64,000 bases of DNA, taken from positions 248,001-312,000 of the forward strand of contig NZ_CP032627.1 of NCBI RefSeq assembly GCF_003627095.1, given 5' to 3'. Origin of the DNA: Lactococcus allomyrinae (lineage in GTDB: Bacteria > Bacillota > Bacilli > Lactobacillales > Streptococcaceae). Positions within the stretch are counted from its first letter, which is position 1, and every line of letters starts with the position of its first letter. The translations under genes and the position numbers were made by a program. Shown in pieces: positions 41,675 to 50,293 of this stretch. The notes under the pieces were generated by a model. That model made no database searches. It was not told where the DNA came from and worked only from the letters and a program-made list of their open reading frames with translations.

Positions 41675-42475
41675 ATGAAAAAGTTATCAAATGAAGAAAG
41701 AAAATTTTTTGAACCAAGTCTCAATGATTGGAGACGAGAAATTTTTGATAGTGGGGCAATTACGTTGGCATTTGGAGAGCGTTTTATGGTTACTGGTGCA
41801 GAATATCCACCTGGGTTGGATGAGAAGCTCTATGAAAAATATCCAGATAGGAATCAGTGGTACAATGGATTATATCAAGATGAGGAACACGGGAAACAGG
41901 GACTTTATTTTGCATACCTTTTTGAAAATGGCTCAATATTAGAACTTGTTGAAGTTTTTGAATTAAAATATTTAAAGAATAGAAAGGATAAGCCTTCTAT
42001 AATAGGTAGATACGATTTAATTTTTACAGAATATCCTTATTTTACAATACGAGCACAAGAACGTATTCACTTTAATTTCTTGCAAACAACGACAGACCTT
42101 CCTAAAATAGTAAATAGATATATTCAAAGAGAAGACTTTACTTTTATAAGGTCAATAGCGAAAATATCAGATGAAGAAATAGAAGATTATAAAACATTCA
42201 AAATGTATGAATGGATTGTTGGTAGGCATGATACCCCAGCTTATATTGTCATTATTCAAGAATGGATGACGGGAGAGGGTCCAGAGGTTATTGTTTATGA
42301 TAAGAGGACTCAAAAAGAAATATTTCAATATTTAGCTTCTAAAAAAAGTTGGGAAAAATTAGCTGAAAGAATTAAGACGAACACTTTAGAGGAAGAAATT
42401 AACGCTCAAAACGATAGTACAATGAAAATTATTGAAGATTATTTGAAAAAAGCGAAGGATAAAAAAGATGACTAA
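41675..42475 (+). CDS. Unknown 266-aa phage-type protein
   Basis: Starts at ATG 41675 with AAAAAGAAAAAG upstream, a weak site. Soluble, mixed alpha/beta, with aromatic-rich middle (YGGLYQ-like and [12 protein letters not shown]). No recognised domain. Its 3' end overlaps ssb by 8 bases, suggesting joint expression with DNA-metabolism genes. Confidence 0.55.
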   Translation: MKKLSNEERKFFEPSLNDWRREIFDSGAITLAFGERFMVTGAEYPPGLDEKLYEKYPDRNQWYNGLYQDEEHGKQGLYFAYLFENGSILELVEVFELKYLKNRKDKPSIIGRYDLIFTEYPYFTIRAQERIHFNFLQTTTDLPKIVNRYIQREDFTFIRSIAKISDEEIEDYKTFKMYEWIVGRHDTPAYIVIIQEWMTGEGPEVIVYDKRTQKEIFQYLASKKSWEKLAERIKTNTLEEEINAQNDSTMKIIEDYLKKAKDKKDD

Positions 42476-42926
42476 TACTGTTGTGCTTGTGGGACGATTA
42501 ACACGAGAGATTGAATTACATTATACACCTCAAAATCAAGCTGTAGCGACTTTTTCTTTAGCAGTTAATCGACCGTTTAAGAATGCGAATGGGGAGCGTG
42601 AAGCTGATTTTATCCATTGTGTGATTTGGCGCAAACAAGCTGAAAACTTAGCAAATTGGACGAGAAAAGGCACTCAAATTGCCGTTACAGGGCATATACA
42701 AACACGAAGCTATGAAAATTCATCAGGAGACCGTGTTTATGTGACAGAAGTAGTCGTTGATAATTTTCAGATGCTAGAAACACGCGCAATACGTGAGAAC
42801 AAAGCAGCTGAGCAAATTTCACAACAAGTTGAGATGATTTCTGGTTCTGATAATGTAGGCGAAAAATATAATCCCTTTGAGAATAGAGAACCAATGAATA
42901 TTCCTGATGAAGCACTCCCTTTTTAG
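42468..42926 (+). CDS. ssb: Single-stranded DNA-binding protein
   Basis: Classic OB-fold [34 protein letters not shown] and [19 protein letters not shown]. After ~105 residues a flexible tail ends in DEALPF, the partner-binding tip. It coats single-stranded DNA during replication and, on a conjugative element, after transfer. As a plasmid/phage copy it may differ from the chromosomal SSB. Its start lies in the end of the preceding gene. Confidence 0.95.
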   Translation: MTNTVVLVGRLTREIELHYTPQNQAVATFSLAVNRPFKNANGEREADFIHCVIWRKQAENLANWTRKGTQIAVTGHIQTRSYENSSGDRVYVTEVVVDNFQMLETRAIRENKAAEQISQQVEMISGSDNVGEKYNPFENREPMNIPDEALPF

Positions 42927-42949
42927 AAAAAGAGGTATCTGCAAGAGAG

Positions 42950-42995
42950 ACAAGAGCTGGGAATTTTCTCAGCTTTTTTTGAACTATGAGATAAT
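42950..42995 (+). promoter_or_regulatory. Terminator plus TGAGATAAT promoter
   Basis: GAGCTG...CAGCTTTTTTT terminates ssb; TGAGATAAT follows at 42987-42995. A Chi site (43044-43050) lies in the leader of the next gene. Confidence 0.65.
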
Positions 42996-43116
42996 AAAAT
43001 CATAAAGTAGTACGAATGGTTGTTACCTTTCCAAACTCAAAAGGCGCGTGAGTAGAATAGGTCAATAGGATTTACTTCACCGGTTCATTCATGATGCAGA
43101 AGAGGAGACTGATAAT

Positions 43117-43752
43117 ATGGAAGATTTTATTCTGATAAATGAAAATAAGAAACATCAAAAACCTTTTTTAGTGTATTCAATCTTAATTTTGTTTGTGATA
43201 CTTGGAATAATATTGTTCTTAATAATGTATCTAGGACAAAGGAAAATTACAAGTGGAAAGGTTCAAGAAATATCAACTATTTTCCCTTTTCATCCATTGG
43301 CTAAACCTCAAAAAAACGAGTTAAAACACTACGTTCGTTATACATGCGATTTTTCTAATGTAAACTTTATGAAAGTAAAAAAAGGTGAGAGTTTGTTTTT
43401 ACCCCCTTCAAATGTTCCAAAAGATAATACGATTATACCAGCGGGAAATTATCTGATAACAGTAAGAATGAATATTAGTAATACAATAGATGGAAAAACG
43501 ATAGGAATAGGGGAAGCAACTACAAGAGTGAATGTGCCTCATCCAGTATATGCTCAATATTTACAGTGGAGAGAATTAAAGTATTCCTCTAATCTTTTTG
43601 GAAATTTTTTCAAAACGAGTGTCATAGCTATACGAGACATAACAGAGCCATCAGCTGTATTTGTCCAGTCAAGTGCGCGTGATACCAAACATACTTTGGA
43701 AAATACAGTAAGTGCTAGTATCAAACAAATTCAAAGTGGTTTTTTTTTTTAA
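43117..43752 (+). CDS. Single-span membrane protein, unknown
   Basis: AGAGGAGAC precedes ATG 43117. After a short cytoplasmic start there is one membrane helix (FLVYSILILFVILGIILFLI) and a ~165-residue extracytoplasmic beta-rich domain. No lipobox or sorting motif. No family recognised. Confidence 0.55.
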   Translation: MEDFILINENKKHQKPFLVYSILILFVILGIILFLIMYLGQRKITSGKVQEISTIFPFHPLAKPQKNELKHYVRYTCDFSNVNFMKVKKGESLFLPPSNVPKDNTIIPAGNYLITVRMNISNTIDGKTIGIGEATTRVNVPHPVYAQYLQWRELKYSSNLFGNFFKTSVIAIRDITEPSAVFVQSSARDTKHTLENTVSASIKQIQSGFFF

Positions 43753-43785
43753 GAAATGAGAATTTTCCCGGCTGTGTTTGTTGTA

Positions 43786-43794
43786 TGAGATAAT
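43786..43794 (+). promoter_or_regulatory. TGAGATAAT extended -10
   Basis: A further copy of the recurrent element, 30 bases before the 43825 gene. The preceding T10 run (43741-43750) at the end of the membrane-protein gene may act as a weak terminator. Confidence 0.6.
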
Positions 43795-43824
43795 GAAATA
43801 AATAGAAATTTGGAGAATAATATT

Positions 43825-44424
43825 ATGAGCAATTTTGCAAAATGGAATGATGAAAATAGCGAAAAACATGAATCAGATAATTTGCGCGTGGCTTTGATGG
43901 TTTCAAGAAATAAAGATAATCAACACCTTGAAAACTTTAAAGAACGACGCAAAGCTTTTCTCACGACTAGGAATAAAGAAGATAAAAAACTTTATGAAGA
44001 ATTCAAGGCATTTGCTCAAGGAGGGCAATTAGGAGAAAGAAGTCGCCTCTATTTTTCCGTTAATAAACGGGATAATGTCAAGATAAACAAAGCCCTTATT
44101 CACTATCTTATAGACCACCCAGAATTAAATTTGGCTTCCTTACCAACTAAGGTGGCAGCTCTTGGAGCTAAAGTTGAAAATGCTTTGGAGAAAAGATGGT
44201 TATTTGATTTTGATGCACCAAAAGAAAAAATACAAGAATTCGTATCTGACTTACATCACGCCGGACTTTCAGATAATGAGATAGAGACACACGAAACACC
44301 AAATGGCTATGGGGTAATTATCGCTCACGGTTTTGACACGCGCGAACTTTTGGAGAAATGGACGGATGTTAGTTTGAAACGGGATGATTTACTTTGCATT
44401 GATTGGCTGACTAAGGAGGAATGA
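43825..44424 (+). CDS. Unknown protein upstream of the RNA-repair genes
   Basis: ATG 43825 has TTTGGAGAA eight bases upstream. The first ~70 residues are charged. The second half carries RWLFDFDAP (an hDhD-like motif), ETPNGYGVIIAHGF and DDLLCIDW. This pattern loosely recalls archaeo-eukaryotic primase-like or nucleotidyl-transfer folds, but the match is weak. It starts the cluster 43825-47873 that ends with kinase and ligase, so a nucleic-acid role is plausible. Confidence 0.5.
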   Translation: MSNFAKWNDENSEKHESDNLRVALMVSRNKDNQHLENFKERRKAFLTTRNKEDKKLYEEFKAFAQGGQLGERSRLYFSVNKRDNVKINKALIHYLIDHPELNLASLPTKVAALGAKVENALEKRWLFDFDAPKEKIQEFVSDLHHAGLSDNEIETHETPNGYGVIIAHGFDTRELLEKWTDVSLKRDDLLCIDWLTKEE

Positions 44425-44428
44425 AAAT

Positions 44429-44878
44429 ATGAGTATGACTTTAAGAATTTATAGTGACGATATTATTGATGAAGAAGAGGAACGTACAGGTGAACTGCTT
44501 TATCAAGAGGACATTGGCTATGGAGCCTTTTACTTTTTGCGTAATGAGTTGTCACGCGCCCTTGGCTGGACAAATGCAACTGAAGATATATTTGAGAATG
44601 AGTGGAATAAGAATTATACACAGGAGAGCTTTCCTATTTTTGAGAGAGTCATGAATCTTTTAGATGTTGAACAAAAATCAGACGACATTTATATTTTTTA
44701 TCACTTTGTTGCACATACAGATGTGGATGGTATTTGGCAACCAGAAGAATGTCAAAAATTAAAAGAATTGTTGTCCCCTTATTTTGAAACGAATCAATTA
44801 GAAAAAACGGAGGAGTGGGCGACTCTATTAGAAGCATTTGATACAGCTGTTAAATACCAACGTCCTTTAGAAAATTAA
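44429..44878 (+). CDS. Unknown acidic protein
   Basis: Starts 5 bases after the previous gene (AAGGAGGAATG region as RBS). The 149-aa product is acidic, with beta strands first and helices later. No known domain. Tight spacing places it in one operon with the 43825 gene. Confidence 0.55.
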   Translation: MSMTLRIYSDDIIDEEEERTGELLYQEDIGYGAFYFLRNELSRALGWTNATEDIFENEWNKNYTQESFPIFERVMNLLDVEQKSDDIYIFYHFVAHTDVDGIWQPEECQKLKELLSPYFETNQLEKTEEWATLLEAFDTAVKYQRPLEN

Positions 44879-45094
44879 ACGGGGGTTATTCCCGATATTT
44901 TTTAGAGTATGAGAGAATAGATTATCAAGAAAAAAGAGGTGTTCTCAATACTTTGATTATCCGTAAAAGGAAAATCAAATTCCTTAAAGATATTAAAATT
45001 GGAAAGGTTATTGACTCAGACTAGAAAATAATGGCTGAATAGTGTTTAGCTTACTTAACTTAAAAAAATTACAACAGGAATGAGAGGGAACAAA
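44879..45094 (+). promoter_or_regulatory. Promoter region of the RNA-repair operon
   Basis: TGAGAGAAT at 44910-44918 is a variant of the recurrent extended -10. A CGGG...CCCG hairpin with a T-rich tail precedes it (44880-44903). The leader up to 45095 has no supported ORF. Confidence 0.5.
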
Positions 45095-45490
45095 ATGAAT
45101 AAAGAAAGCATCAAAAAAATGCTAGATATCTTTGGGGGAGAGGAAGAAATGGCTTCTTACTACAAAGAAATTCTTTCAAGCCACCAGGAAATGTTGGAAT
45201 TGTTTTTTAGTAAATATTTTGAAAAAACGGAAGGACCCAGTTGTTCTTTTGACAAAGCAAGCTTTACCATTAGTAAAATTTTAAAAGCATTAGAAGAAAA
45301 GAAAGTGTTACCTCTTCAGGAAAGTTATGATTTAGTAAAATTTCCTCAAATGAAAGAATATGAAGGAAAAATTGCCTATTGGTGTCCCAAAACATTGAAA
45401 AACACAGATGAAGCGATTGAACTCGTATATTCTGTTCTTTCGTGGAATTTTGAAAGGTTAGCAAGTATTATTAAAGATGAGAGGAAGTAG
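45095..45490 (+). CDS. Unknown protein, first gene of the RNA-repair operon
   Basis: AGAGGGAAC precedes ATG 45095 (the in-frame ATG at 45080 contains this RBS). The 131-aa product is helical. It contains SCSFDKASFTISKILKALEE. No catalytic motif is evident. One base separates its stop from the kinase start, a sign of strong coupling. Confidence 0.55.
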   Translation: MNKESIKKMLDIFGGEEEMASYYKEILSSHQEMLELFFSKYFEKTEGPSCSFDKASFTISKILKALEEKKVLPLQESYDLVKFPQMKEYEGKIAYWCPKTLKNTDEAIELVYSVLSWNFERLASIIKDERK

Positions 45491-45491
45491 A

Positions 45492-46526
45492 ATGCGTCAA
45501 TTAATTATTTTAATCGGAATTTCTGGTTCTGGGAAATCTACCATTGCAAAAGAGCAAGAGAAAGTAAAACAAAATACAAAACGAATTAGTTCTGATGAAC
45601 TGCGACTCCAACTGTATGGTACGCTCTCGGAAGGAAATCAACACAATGCGCGTGTCTTTGAAATTATGAATAAGACGGTATTCAAAGAGTTGGAGGAAAA
45701 AGATGCTATCGTTTATTATGATGCAACCAATCTCTCTCGCAAACGACGGGCACATTTATACCAAGAAGCAAAGCGACGTTTTACAGATGTTAAGGTCATT
45801 TGCCAAGTTGTTTTCTGCAATCCGGAACTGGCAAAACTGCGACAAACTTATAGAATAGGAGATGAAGCTGTCCCAAATGATGTCATAGAACGTCAATTCA
45901 TGAATTTACAAGTACCACGTGTGAGTGTTGATTGTGACGATATTGTATTAAGCGGGGAATGCTGGTTTGATAAAGGAGAAGTCATCGCTCATAGAGTTCG
46001 ATTAACTTTGAGAGCCTTAGTATATTATGCGACAGATGCTTTCAAACCATTGCTTAAACTAAACTATGCTCCTCATGAAAGTAAATGGCACACAGAAAGT
46101 ATTGATGTCCATATTTTAGCTGTAAATAATACAGCGGTTCAGCGTTATGAAGCAAAAGATACATCCTCTTTCTTGGCTGCTGCGTTTCATGATTTGGGGA
46201 AAGGTTATGTAAAAAATAGAGGTATCAATTTTGGGACAAGTCACTACCTGACACATGAAGCTGTTGGAGCACAAATTTTACTTAATGCTATCCATTGCTT
46301 TGGGGACTTGTTAGAACTAGACAAAGAGGAATGCTTAGAAGCCGTAGAGCGTGTTTATCAGCATATGATAGCTCACCAAATTCGGAATGGCAACTGGTCA
46401 GAAAAAACGATAAAGAAATGGCAAGTAAAACACGACATTTCAGATGAGTTATTGATAAACTTGTTAAAATTTGCGGAAATAGATGCTCTATGTTCTATTC
46501 CTGTAAAAGAAGAGGGACCAGCATGA
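45492..46526 (+). CDS. Polynucleotide 5'-kinase fused to HD phosphohydrolase (RNA end-healing)
   Basis: ATG 45492 follows GAGAGGAAG. Residues ~1-155 are a polynucleotide-kinase P-loop domain: GISGSGKST (Walker A), SSDELRLQL (expected catalytic Asp and Arg) and the lid region NLSRKRRAHLYQEAKRR. Residues ~190-344 are an HD domain: WHTESIDVHI, AAAFHDLGKG (the HD pair) and later HEAVGAQI and HMIAHQI. Known HD-Pnk enzymes remove 2',3'-cyclic phosphate with the HD part and phosphorylate the 5'-OH. Here the order is kinase first, HD second. With the RNA ligase at 46764 it forms a complete healing and sealing set. Confidence 0.85.
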   Translation: MRQLIILIGISGSGKSTIAKEQEKVKQNTKRISSDELRLQLYGTLSEGNQHNARVFEIMNKTVFKELEEKDAIVYYDATNLSRKRRAHLYQEAKRRFTDVKVICQVVFCNPELAKLRQTYRIGDEAVPNDVIERQFMNLQVPRVSVDCDDIVLSGECWFDKGEVIAHRVRLTLRALVYYATDAFKPLLKLNYAPHESKWHTESIDVHILAVNNTAVQRYEAKDTSSFLAAAFHDLGKGYVKNRGINFGTSHYLTHEAVGAQILLNAIHCFGDLLELDKEECLEAVERVYQHMIAHQIRNGNWSEKTIKKWQVKHDISDELLINLLKFAEIDALCSIPVKEEGPA

Positions 46527-46536
46527 GGAGAAGAAA

Positions 46537-46731
46537 ATGAAAAGCTATAAACTTTTATCGGAGTCTGGAAGAACGGAGCGCATTGTAACTTTGTCAGAGG
46601 AGCAAGCTGAAGCGTTCAAAAAATTCAAATTAAATCATATTTTTAAGTTCTCAAATTTTCAAGGTTTAGAGGGCGAGAAATTAGAAGCATATATGGAAAT
46701 TCGGATGTTAAAGACTTTTTTGAAAAAATAA
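46537..46731 (+). CDS. Small protein between kinase and ligase
   Basis: 64 aa from ATG 46537 with GAGGAGAAG upstream, 10 bases after the kinase gene. Helical, charged; no recognised domain. Conserved location between end-healing and ligase genes would suggest an accessory role. Confidence 0.55.
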   Translation: MKSYKLLSESGRTERIVTLSEEQAEAFKKFKLNHIFKFSNFQGLEGEKLEAYMEIRMLKTFLKK

Positions 46732-46763
46732 TTGAATCGTGCTTCCTAGGAAGGGGGATAAAT

Positions 46764-47873
46764 ATGACAAGCGATATGTTAGAAAATTTTTTGAAGTATG
46801 AAAAAGAAAACTTAGTGCGCATTACACGAAACGAAGAGAAACAGCTGATGAGTGTAAAATACAATCTAAACTCAGATACCTTTGAGGGTTATGATGAGGC
46901 ACCACAAGGTTTATCATGGAGTTTACCCTATATGCTTGACGCGCGTGGTATTGTATTGGATAGTGTAACAGGAGAAATTGTCGCACGCCCTTACCCAAAG
47001 TTTTTTAACTATGGTGAAAATGCACTTGCACAATGGGTAACTGATTATGACACAATGACTGTGACGGACAAACTAGACGGCTCTCTTGTTATTTATTCTA
47101 ATTACCAGAATAGAAATATTTTTGCTTCCTCTGGCTCGACCATTTCTGAACATGCAGTATATTTTAGAAATTGGTTTGAACAGCATCTCAGCAAAGATGA
47201 ACTAGAAAAGCTTTTCTCATTTGGTAAAACTTATACATTGCTATTTGAACATATTGGACCCAATGCTAAAATTGCCATTGATTATCCAGAAGAAAAGATG
47301 GTTCTTCATGGAATGATAGAAACAGCAACTGGTAAAAGCATTTCCTATATGAAAGTTCAAAAAACTGCGCAACAACTGGGTTTGGAAGCTATTCATGAAG
47401 AGCCAATTACAAAATTATCAGATTTAAAGAAATGGATGGCAGGACATAATGATGCCTACACAGAGGGATTGGTGGTTACCTTTCAAAAAAGAGGGGTGAC
47501 AACACGCTTAAAGTTCAAAACAGAGCTATACATTGAACTGCACTATATGCTTTCACGCGCTCAAGGTTTGTTTTCTGATTTGTCCATGACAACATTTTCT
47601 AAACGTGGACGTGAGATTGTATTGGATGCTTATTATAATAATGAGATTGATGATTTGATTGCACTCAATGATAGAGCTAAGCCAGCTATTTTGAAGTTAA
47701 TAACAACCATCAGAGAATTAACCCAAGCTTTCAATACATTTGTCCAAGAGCACGGAGAGCCAATTTTAGAAGTTCGCGCAGTATACTTTAAGACACATAA
47801 GAATGCACCTGCTATGGCATACATTTGGGCTTCTGGTGGGAATGCGGAAGATATGGTTAGAAAATATGTGTGA
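46764..47873 (+). CDS. T4 Rnl1-like RNA ligase
   Basis: AAGGGGGAT precedes ATG 46764. The 369-aa product has the nucleotidyltransferase motifs of the T4 RNA ligase 1 family. Motif I is DKLDGSL with the adenylated Lys at about residue 103; further motifs are LLFEHIGP, TEGLVVTF and LKFKTELY. The C-terminal ~110 residues are helical, as in Rnl1. Such enzymes seal 3'-OH/5'-PO4 RNA ends. In phage T4 this repairs tRNA cut by a host anticodon nuclease. The neighbouring kinase-HD protein would prepare the ends. Confidence 0.88.
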   Translation: MTSDMLENFLKYEKENLVRITRNEEKQLMSVKYNLNSDTFEGYDEAPQGLSWSLPYMLDARGIVLDSVTGEIVARPYPKFFNYGENALAQWVTDYDTMTVTDKLDGSLVIYSNYQNRNIFASSGSTISEHAVYFRNWFEQHLSKDELEKLFSFGKTYTLLFEHIGPNAKIAIDYPEEKMVLHGMIETATGKSISYMKVQKTAQQLGLEAIHEEPITKLSDLKKWMAGHNDAYTEGLVVTFQKRGVTTRLKFKTELYIELHYMLSRAQGLFSDLSMTTFSKRGREIVLDAYYNNEIDDLIALNDRAKPAILKLITTIRELTQAFNTFVQEHGEPILEVRAVYFKTHKNAPAMAYIWASGGNAEDMVRKYV

Positions 47874-47914
47874 TGTACTCTAGCGAATAAAAATAATTAG
47901 AAATTCAAAAAGCT

Positions 47915-47940
47915 CGTCAAATGCGAGTTTTTTTATTTAC
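47915..47940 (+). terminator. Terminator of the RNA-repair operon
   Basis: AAAGCTCG...CGAGTTTTTTT hairpin and T7. Confidence 0.75.
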
Positions 47941-48103
47941 CCAGTTTTAAGCATTTGAAAATTAAATAAAGGACTTCTTTCCCGATATTTTCCTATCTAT
48001 AGGATAATAAATGTATAAGAAAACTGGCACTTAAGTATGAATGAAAAATTAGTTACTGTAATTTGCCACAAATAGGCAATAATTAGAATTTGGAGAATGA
48101 GAA
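47941..48103 (+). promoter_or_regulatory. Promoter region with degenerate extended -10
   Basis: AAAGGACTTCTTTCCCG and then ATAGGATAAT (to 48007) match the recurrent terminator/-10 module. A 12-codon ORF near 48037 has no RBS and is not called. Confidence 0.45.
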
Positions 48104-48238
48104 ATGACTAAATACGAACGCTGTGAAGAGTGCACTTGCTCATATCCAGAGGGAACGACAGATTATGACTGTATTTTCTCAACTGGATATTGTGGCGAAT
48201 GCCTAGCTGAGAAAGTTGAAAGAGGAGAGGAATATTAG
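48104..48238 (+). CDS. 44-aa zinc-ribbon-like protein
   Basis: TTGGAGAATGAG precedes ATG 48104. Cysteines at CEECTC and YCGEC form a likely metal-binding pair. The stop is directly followed by the next ATG. Small zinc-ribbon proteins like this are common in phages. Confidence 0.55.
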   Translation: MTKYERCEECTCSYPEGTTDYDCIFSTGYCGECLAEKVERGEEY

Positions 48239-48862
48239 ATGACTAAGACTTTTGAAGGATTTACACGACCAGATAATGGTCCTATCACTGATTTAAATAA
48301 CAATTTTCAGGCTGTTTTGAGCCAGTATCGCAAATTTAGAGAATATGCTACAGAACTCGAAAATAAACTTAAACTAGCGGAAGAGCAACGAATTGAAGCT
48401 AATAATCAAGCTACTTTAGAATATATCAGAGCGCATGAGGCTAAACCCCTGCCAGTAGTTCCGCGGTTCGTGGCGGATTGGTATGAAGAAAATAAATCTA
48501 ACCTAGATTATATGATTTATGAAACTTGCATGAAATTAGAGGCTGAGCCTAGAGATGAATTTAGTAAGTGGTTTGGAAATGAGATTAATCATTCAATCAC
48601 AACGCTAATTCGTATGCAAGACGGCTACACCGTTGAGCAGGAGCAGTTGTTTTATTTGAAACATATTGAGATGAGTAAGTGTCGTGAAAAATCTCATTCC
48701 TTAGCATATGTTGATGAAGGAATGTTCGGACATGATTATTTTGAAAATGATTTTTATCCTGATGGAGATATTTACAAATTCACTCAGCAAGAAATCGAAA
48801 TCATGGAAGTCGGGAGTTATGAACAGATTCCTGTGCCTGTGGAAAGCGAGAACGAGAAATGA
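48239..48862 (+). CDS. Phage-type protein of unknown function
   Basis: 207 aa; RBS AGAGGAGAGG within the preceding gene. Contains an N-terminal coiled coil (~25-60, RKFREYATELENKLKLAEEQ) followed by a region (~75-150) typical of DUF1642-like lactococcal phage proteins (VADWYEENKSNLDYMI). Overlaps the next gene by 4 bases (ATGA). Confidence 0.55.
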   Translation: MTKTFEGFTRPDNGPITDLNNNFQAVLSQYRKFREYATELENKLKLAEEQRIEANNQATLEYIRAHEAKPLPVVPRFVADWYEENKSNLDYMIYETCMKLEAEPRDEFSKWFGNEINHSITTLIRMQDGYTVEQEQLFYLKHIEMSKCREKSHSLAYVDEGMFGHDYFENDFYPDGDIYKFTQQEIEIMEVGSYEQIPVPVESENEK

Positions 48863-49311
48863 AAATACATGAATTAAAACTAGACATCAAATATTTTGAT
48901 GATGTGAAAAATGGTATTAAGAACTTTGAAATTCGCAAGAATGACCGTGATTTCCAGGTCGGGGATATTTTGGAGTTGAAGAAAGTTAGTTGGTTTCTAA
49001 AATTTTTAGTTCCAATAAGATATGCAATATCCATCATGACTAATAGGCGCCAGACCTATCTTGATAAAGATGATATCCCTTGTATTGAAAGCAAGGCTGA
49101 TACAATCAAAGCTAAGATTCTGAATGTTGTGCCAGCAGATGAATACAACAACTTTCATGAGTCTGTCAATGGAATTCCGCAATCAATTAAATGGGCTAAT
49201 TCTTGTCAAGAAACTTACATAAAGACAATTAACAAAGTTTTGAACGACTATTTTTCTGCTGATAGATTGCCTGACAGTTATGTGATTCTCGGGATTGAGG
49301 TAATCAAATGA
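48859..49311 (+). CDS. DUF3850/ASCH-like protein
   Basis: The start MKIHELKLDIKYFDDVKNGI followed by KNFEIRKNDRDFQVGDILEL is the typical DUF3850 opening, a relative of ASCH domains thought to bind RNA. Such genes are frequent in lactococcal and other Firmicutes phages. 150 aa. The next two small genes follow closely. Confidence 0.75.
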   Translation: MKIHELKLDIKYFDDVKNGIKNFEIRKNDRDFQVGDILELKKVSWFLKFLVPIRYAISIMTNRRQTYLDKDDIPCIESKADTIKAKILNVVPADEYNNFHESVNGIPQSIKWANSCQETYIKTINKVLNDYFSADRLPDSYVILGIEVIK

Positions 49312-49357
49312 AAACTAAGCTACAAAAAATGCGTGACTGCTGGGAGGGCTGACGATA

Positions 49358-49531
49358 ATGGGGCTTGCTTTGAAAATGTGCGAAATAGAGCAAAGCTACC
49401 ATCGTCCATTTCTAGTAGAAACTTTATTGGAGATAGAAACTGACGGAGCTGACTCTGATGGTTCAGGAATTTTAGTTAGAACTGCAGCACAAGCCCTCAA
49501 CTGCACGGTAGAAGATTTGACGGAGGATTAG
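49358..49531 (+). CDS. 57-aa unknown phage-type protein
   Basis: GGGAGGGCTGACG provides a moderate RBS before ATG 49358. Acidic product MGLALKMCEIEQSYHRPFLV... ending NCTVEDLTED. A 14-codon ORF at 49308-49349 lies upstream and overlaps the previous stop. Its last ~20 bases are repeated before the gene at 49705. Confidence 0.45.
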   Translation: MGLALKMCEIEQSYHRPFLVETLLEIETDGADSDGSGILVRTAAQALNCTVEDLTED

Positions 49532-49534
49532 AAA

Positions 49535-49690
49535 ATGAAAAATTTAACAGTAACACAATTAATTGAAGAACTTGAAAAAATGCCACAAGATGCTTTGGTA
49601 GCAGTTTCAGGAGAAGACACTTGTTGGGGGATTTGTCAGGCGTTCCATGCTGATGGCGTGGTAGATTTAGTGCTGAATGAAGAGATTTGA
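49535..49690 (+). CDS. 51-aa unknown phage-type protein
   Basis: RBS ACGGAGG precedes ATG 49535. The sequence MKNLTVTQLIEELEKMPQDA... is a widespread phage small-protein type (acidic, Trp-containing CWGICQAF core). No function known. Confidence 0.5.
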   Translation: MKNLTVTQLIEELEKMPQDALVAVSGEDTCWGICQAFHADGVVDLVLNEEI

Positions 49691-49704
49691 CGGAGGATTA
49701 TAAA

Positions 49705-50283
49705 ATGACTGAAACAGCAAAAGAGCGTATCTATCGTGAAGCACTGGAAGAAATAAAATTCAATGGAGATGTTGCGCTTGATGAGCAAAAATCGAATAGT
49801 GAGCCGACATATCAATCTAGTGCAGGCAAGCAATTTGACATTGCTAGACTAGCTTTGACAAAAGGAGACAAGATTCCTGCCAGCTCTGTCAGCACTGACA
49901 AACTTTCGGTTGAAAAACTACAGCTTAACACTGCGGTTGAAGCACTGACAGAATCAAAAGCATTATTAAGAGATATGAATAGAGAATGCGACGGGCTTAA
50001 TAAGCCCAAGGAAACTCTTTACAACATCATTCAGCAAGCACTCGAAGGCTGGAGGAGGGAGAAGATGAGTAAAATAATTAAATGCCCAATTTGTCACGAA
50101 ATGTCAGGTTTAAAGTATAACGTGAATAGAGTTTATCAAAGTCGTTGTCAAAATATGGAATGTCGTGAAACAGTCACAGTAACAGCACCGAGTCAGAAGG
50201 CAGCTGAGGAACTGCTCTCTAAATTTGAAAAAGGAACGGCACAACCGAGGACTAATGGCAATCAACGTAAAATAACTTACTAA
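49705..50283 (+). CDS. Two-part protein with C-terminal zinc finger and internal start
   Basis: ATG 49705 has ACGGAGG ten bases upstream. The first ~120 residues are helical (phage DUF-type). The last ~70 hold a zinc-finger pattern CPICHEMSG... CQNMEC. An in-frame ATG at 50065 is preceded by a very strong RBS (GGAGGAGGGAG), so the zinc-finger part is probably also made as a separate 72-aa protein. Confidence 0.6.
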   Translation: MTETAKERIYREALEEIKFNGDVALDEQKSNSEPTYQSSAGKQFDIARLALTKGDKIPASSVSTDKLSVEKLQLNTAVEALTESKALLRDMNRECDGLNKPKETLYNIIQQALEGWRREKMSKIIKCPICHEMSGLKYNVNRVYQSRCQNMECRETVTVTAPSQKAAEELLSKFEKGTAQPRTNGNQRKITY

Positions 50284-50293
50284 AGGCAAAAGC

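Noticed and set aside
35563-43050. Repeated GCGCGTG / CACGCGCGTG boxes in intergenic regions, looking like operators.
   Set aside because: GCGCGTG is the known lactococcal Chi sequence and also occurs inside genes (1764, 3085, 8475, 9492, 38838), so no special operator role is claimed.
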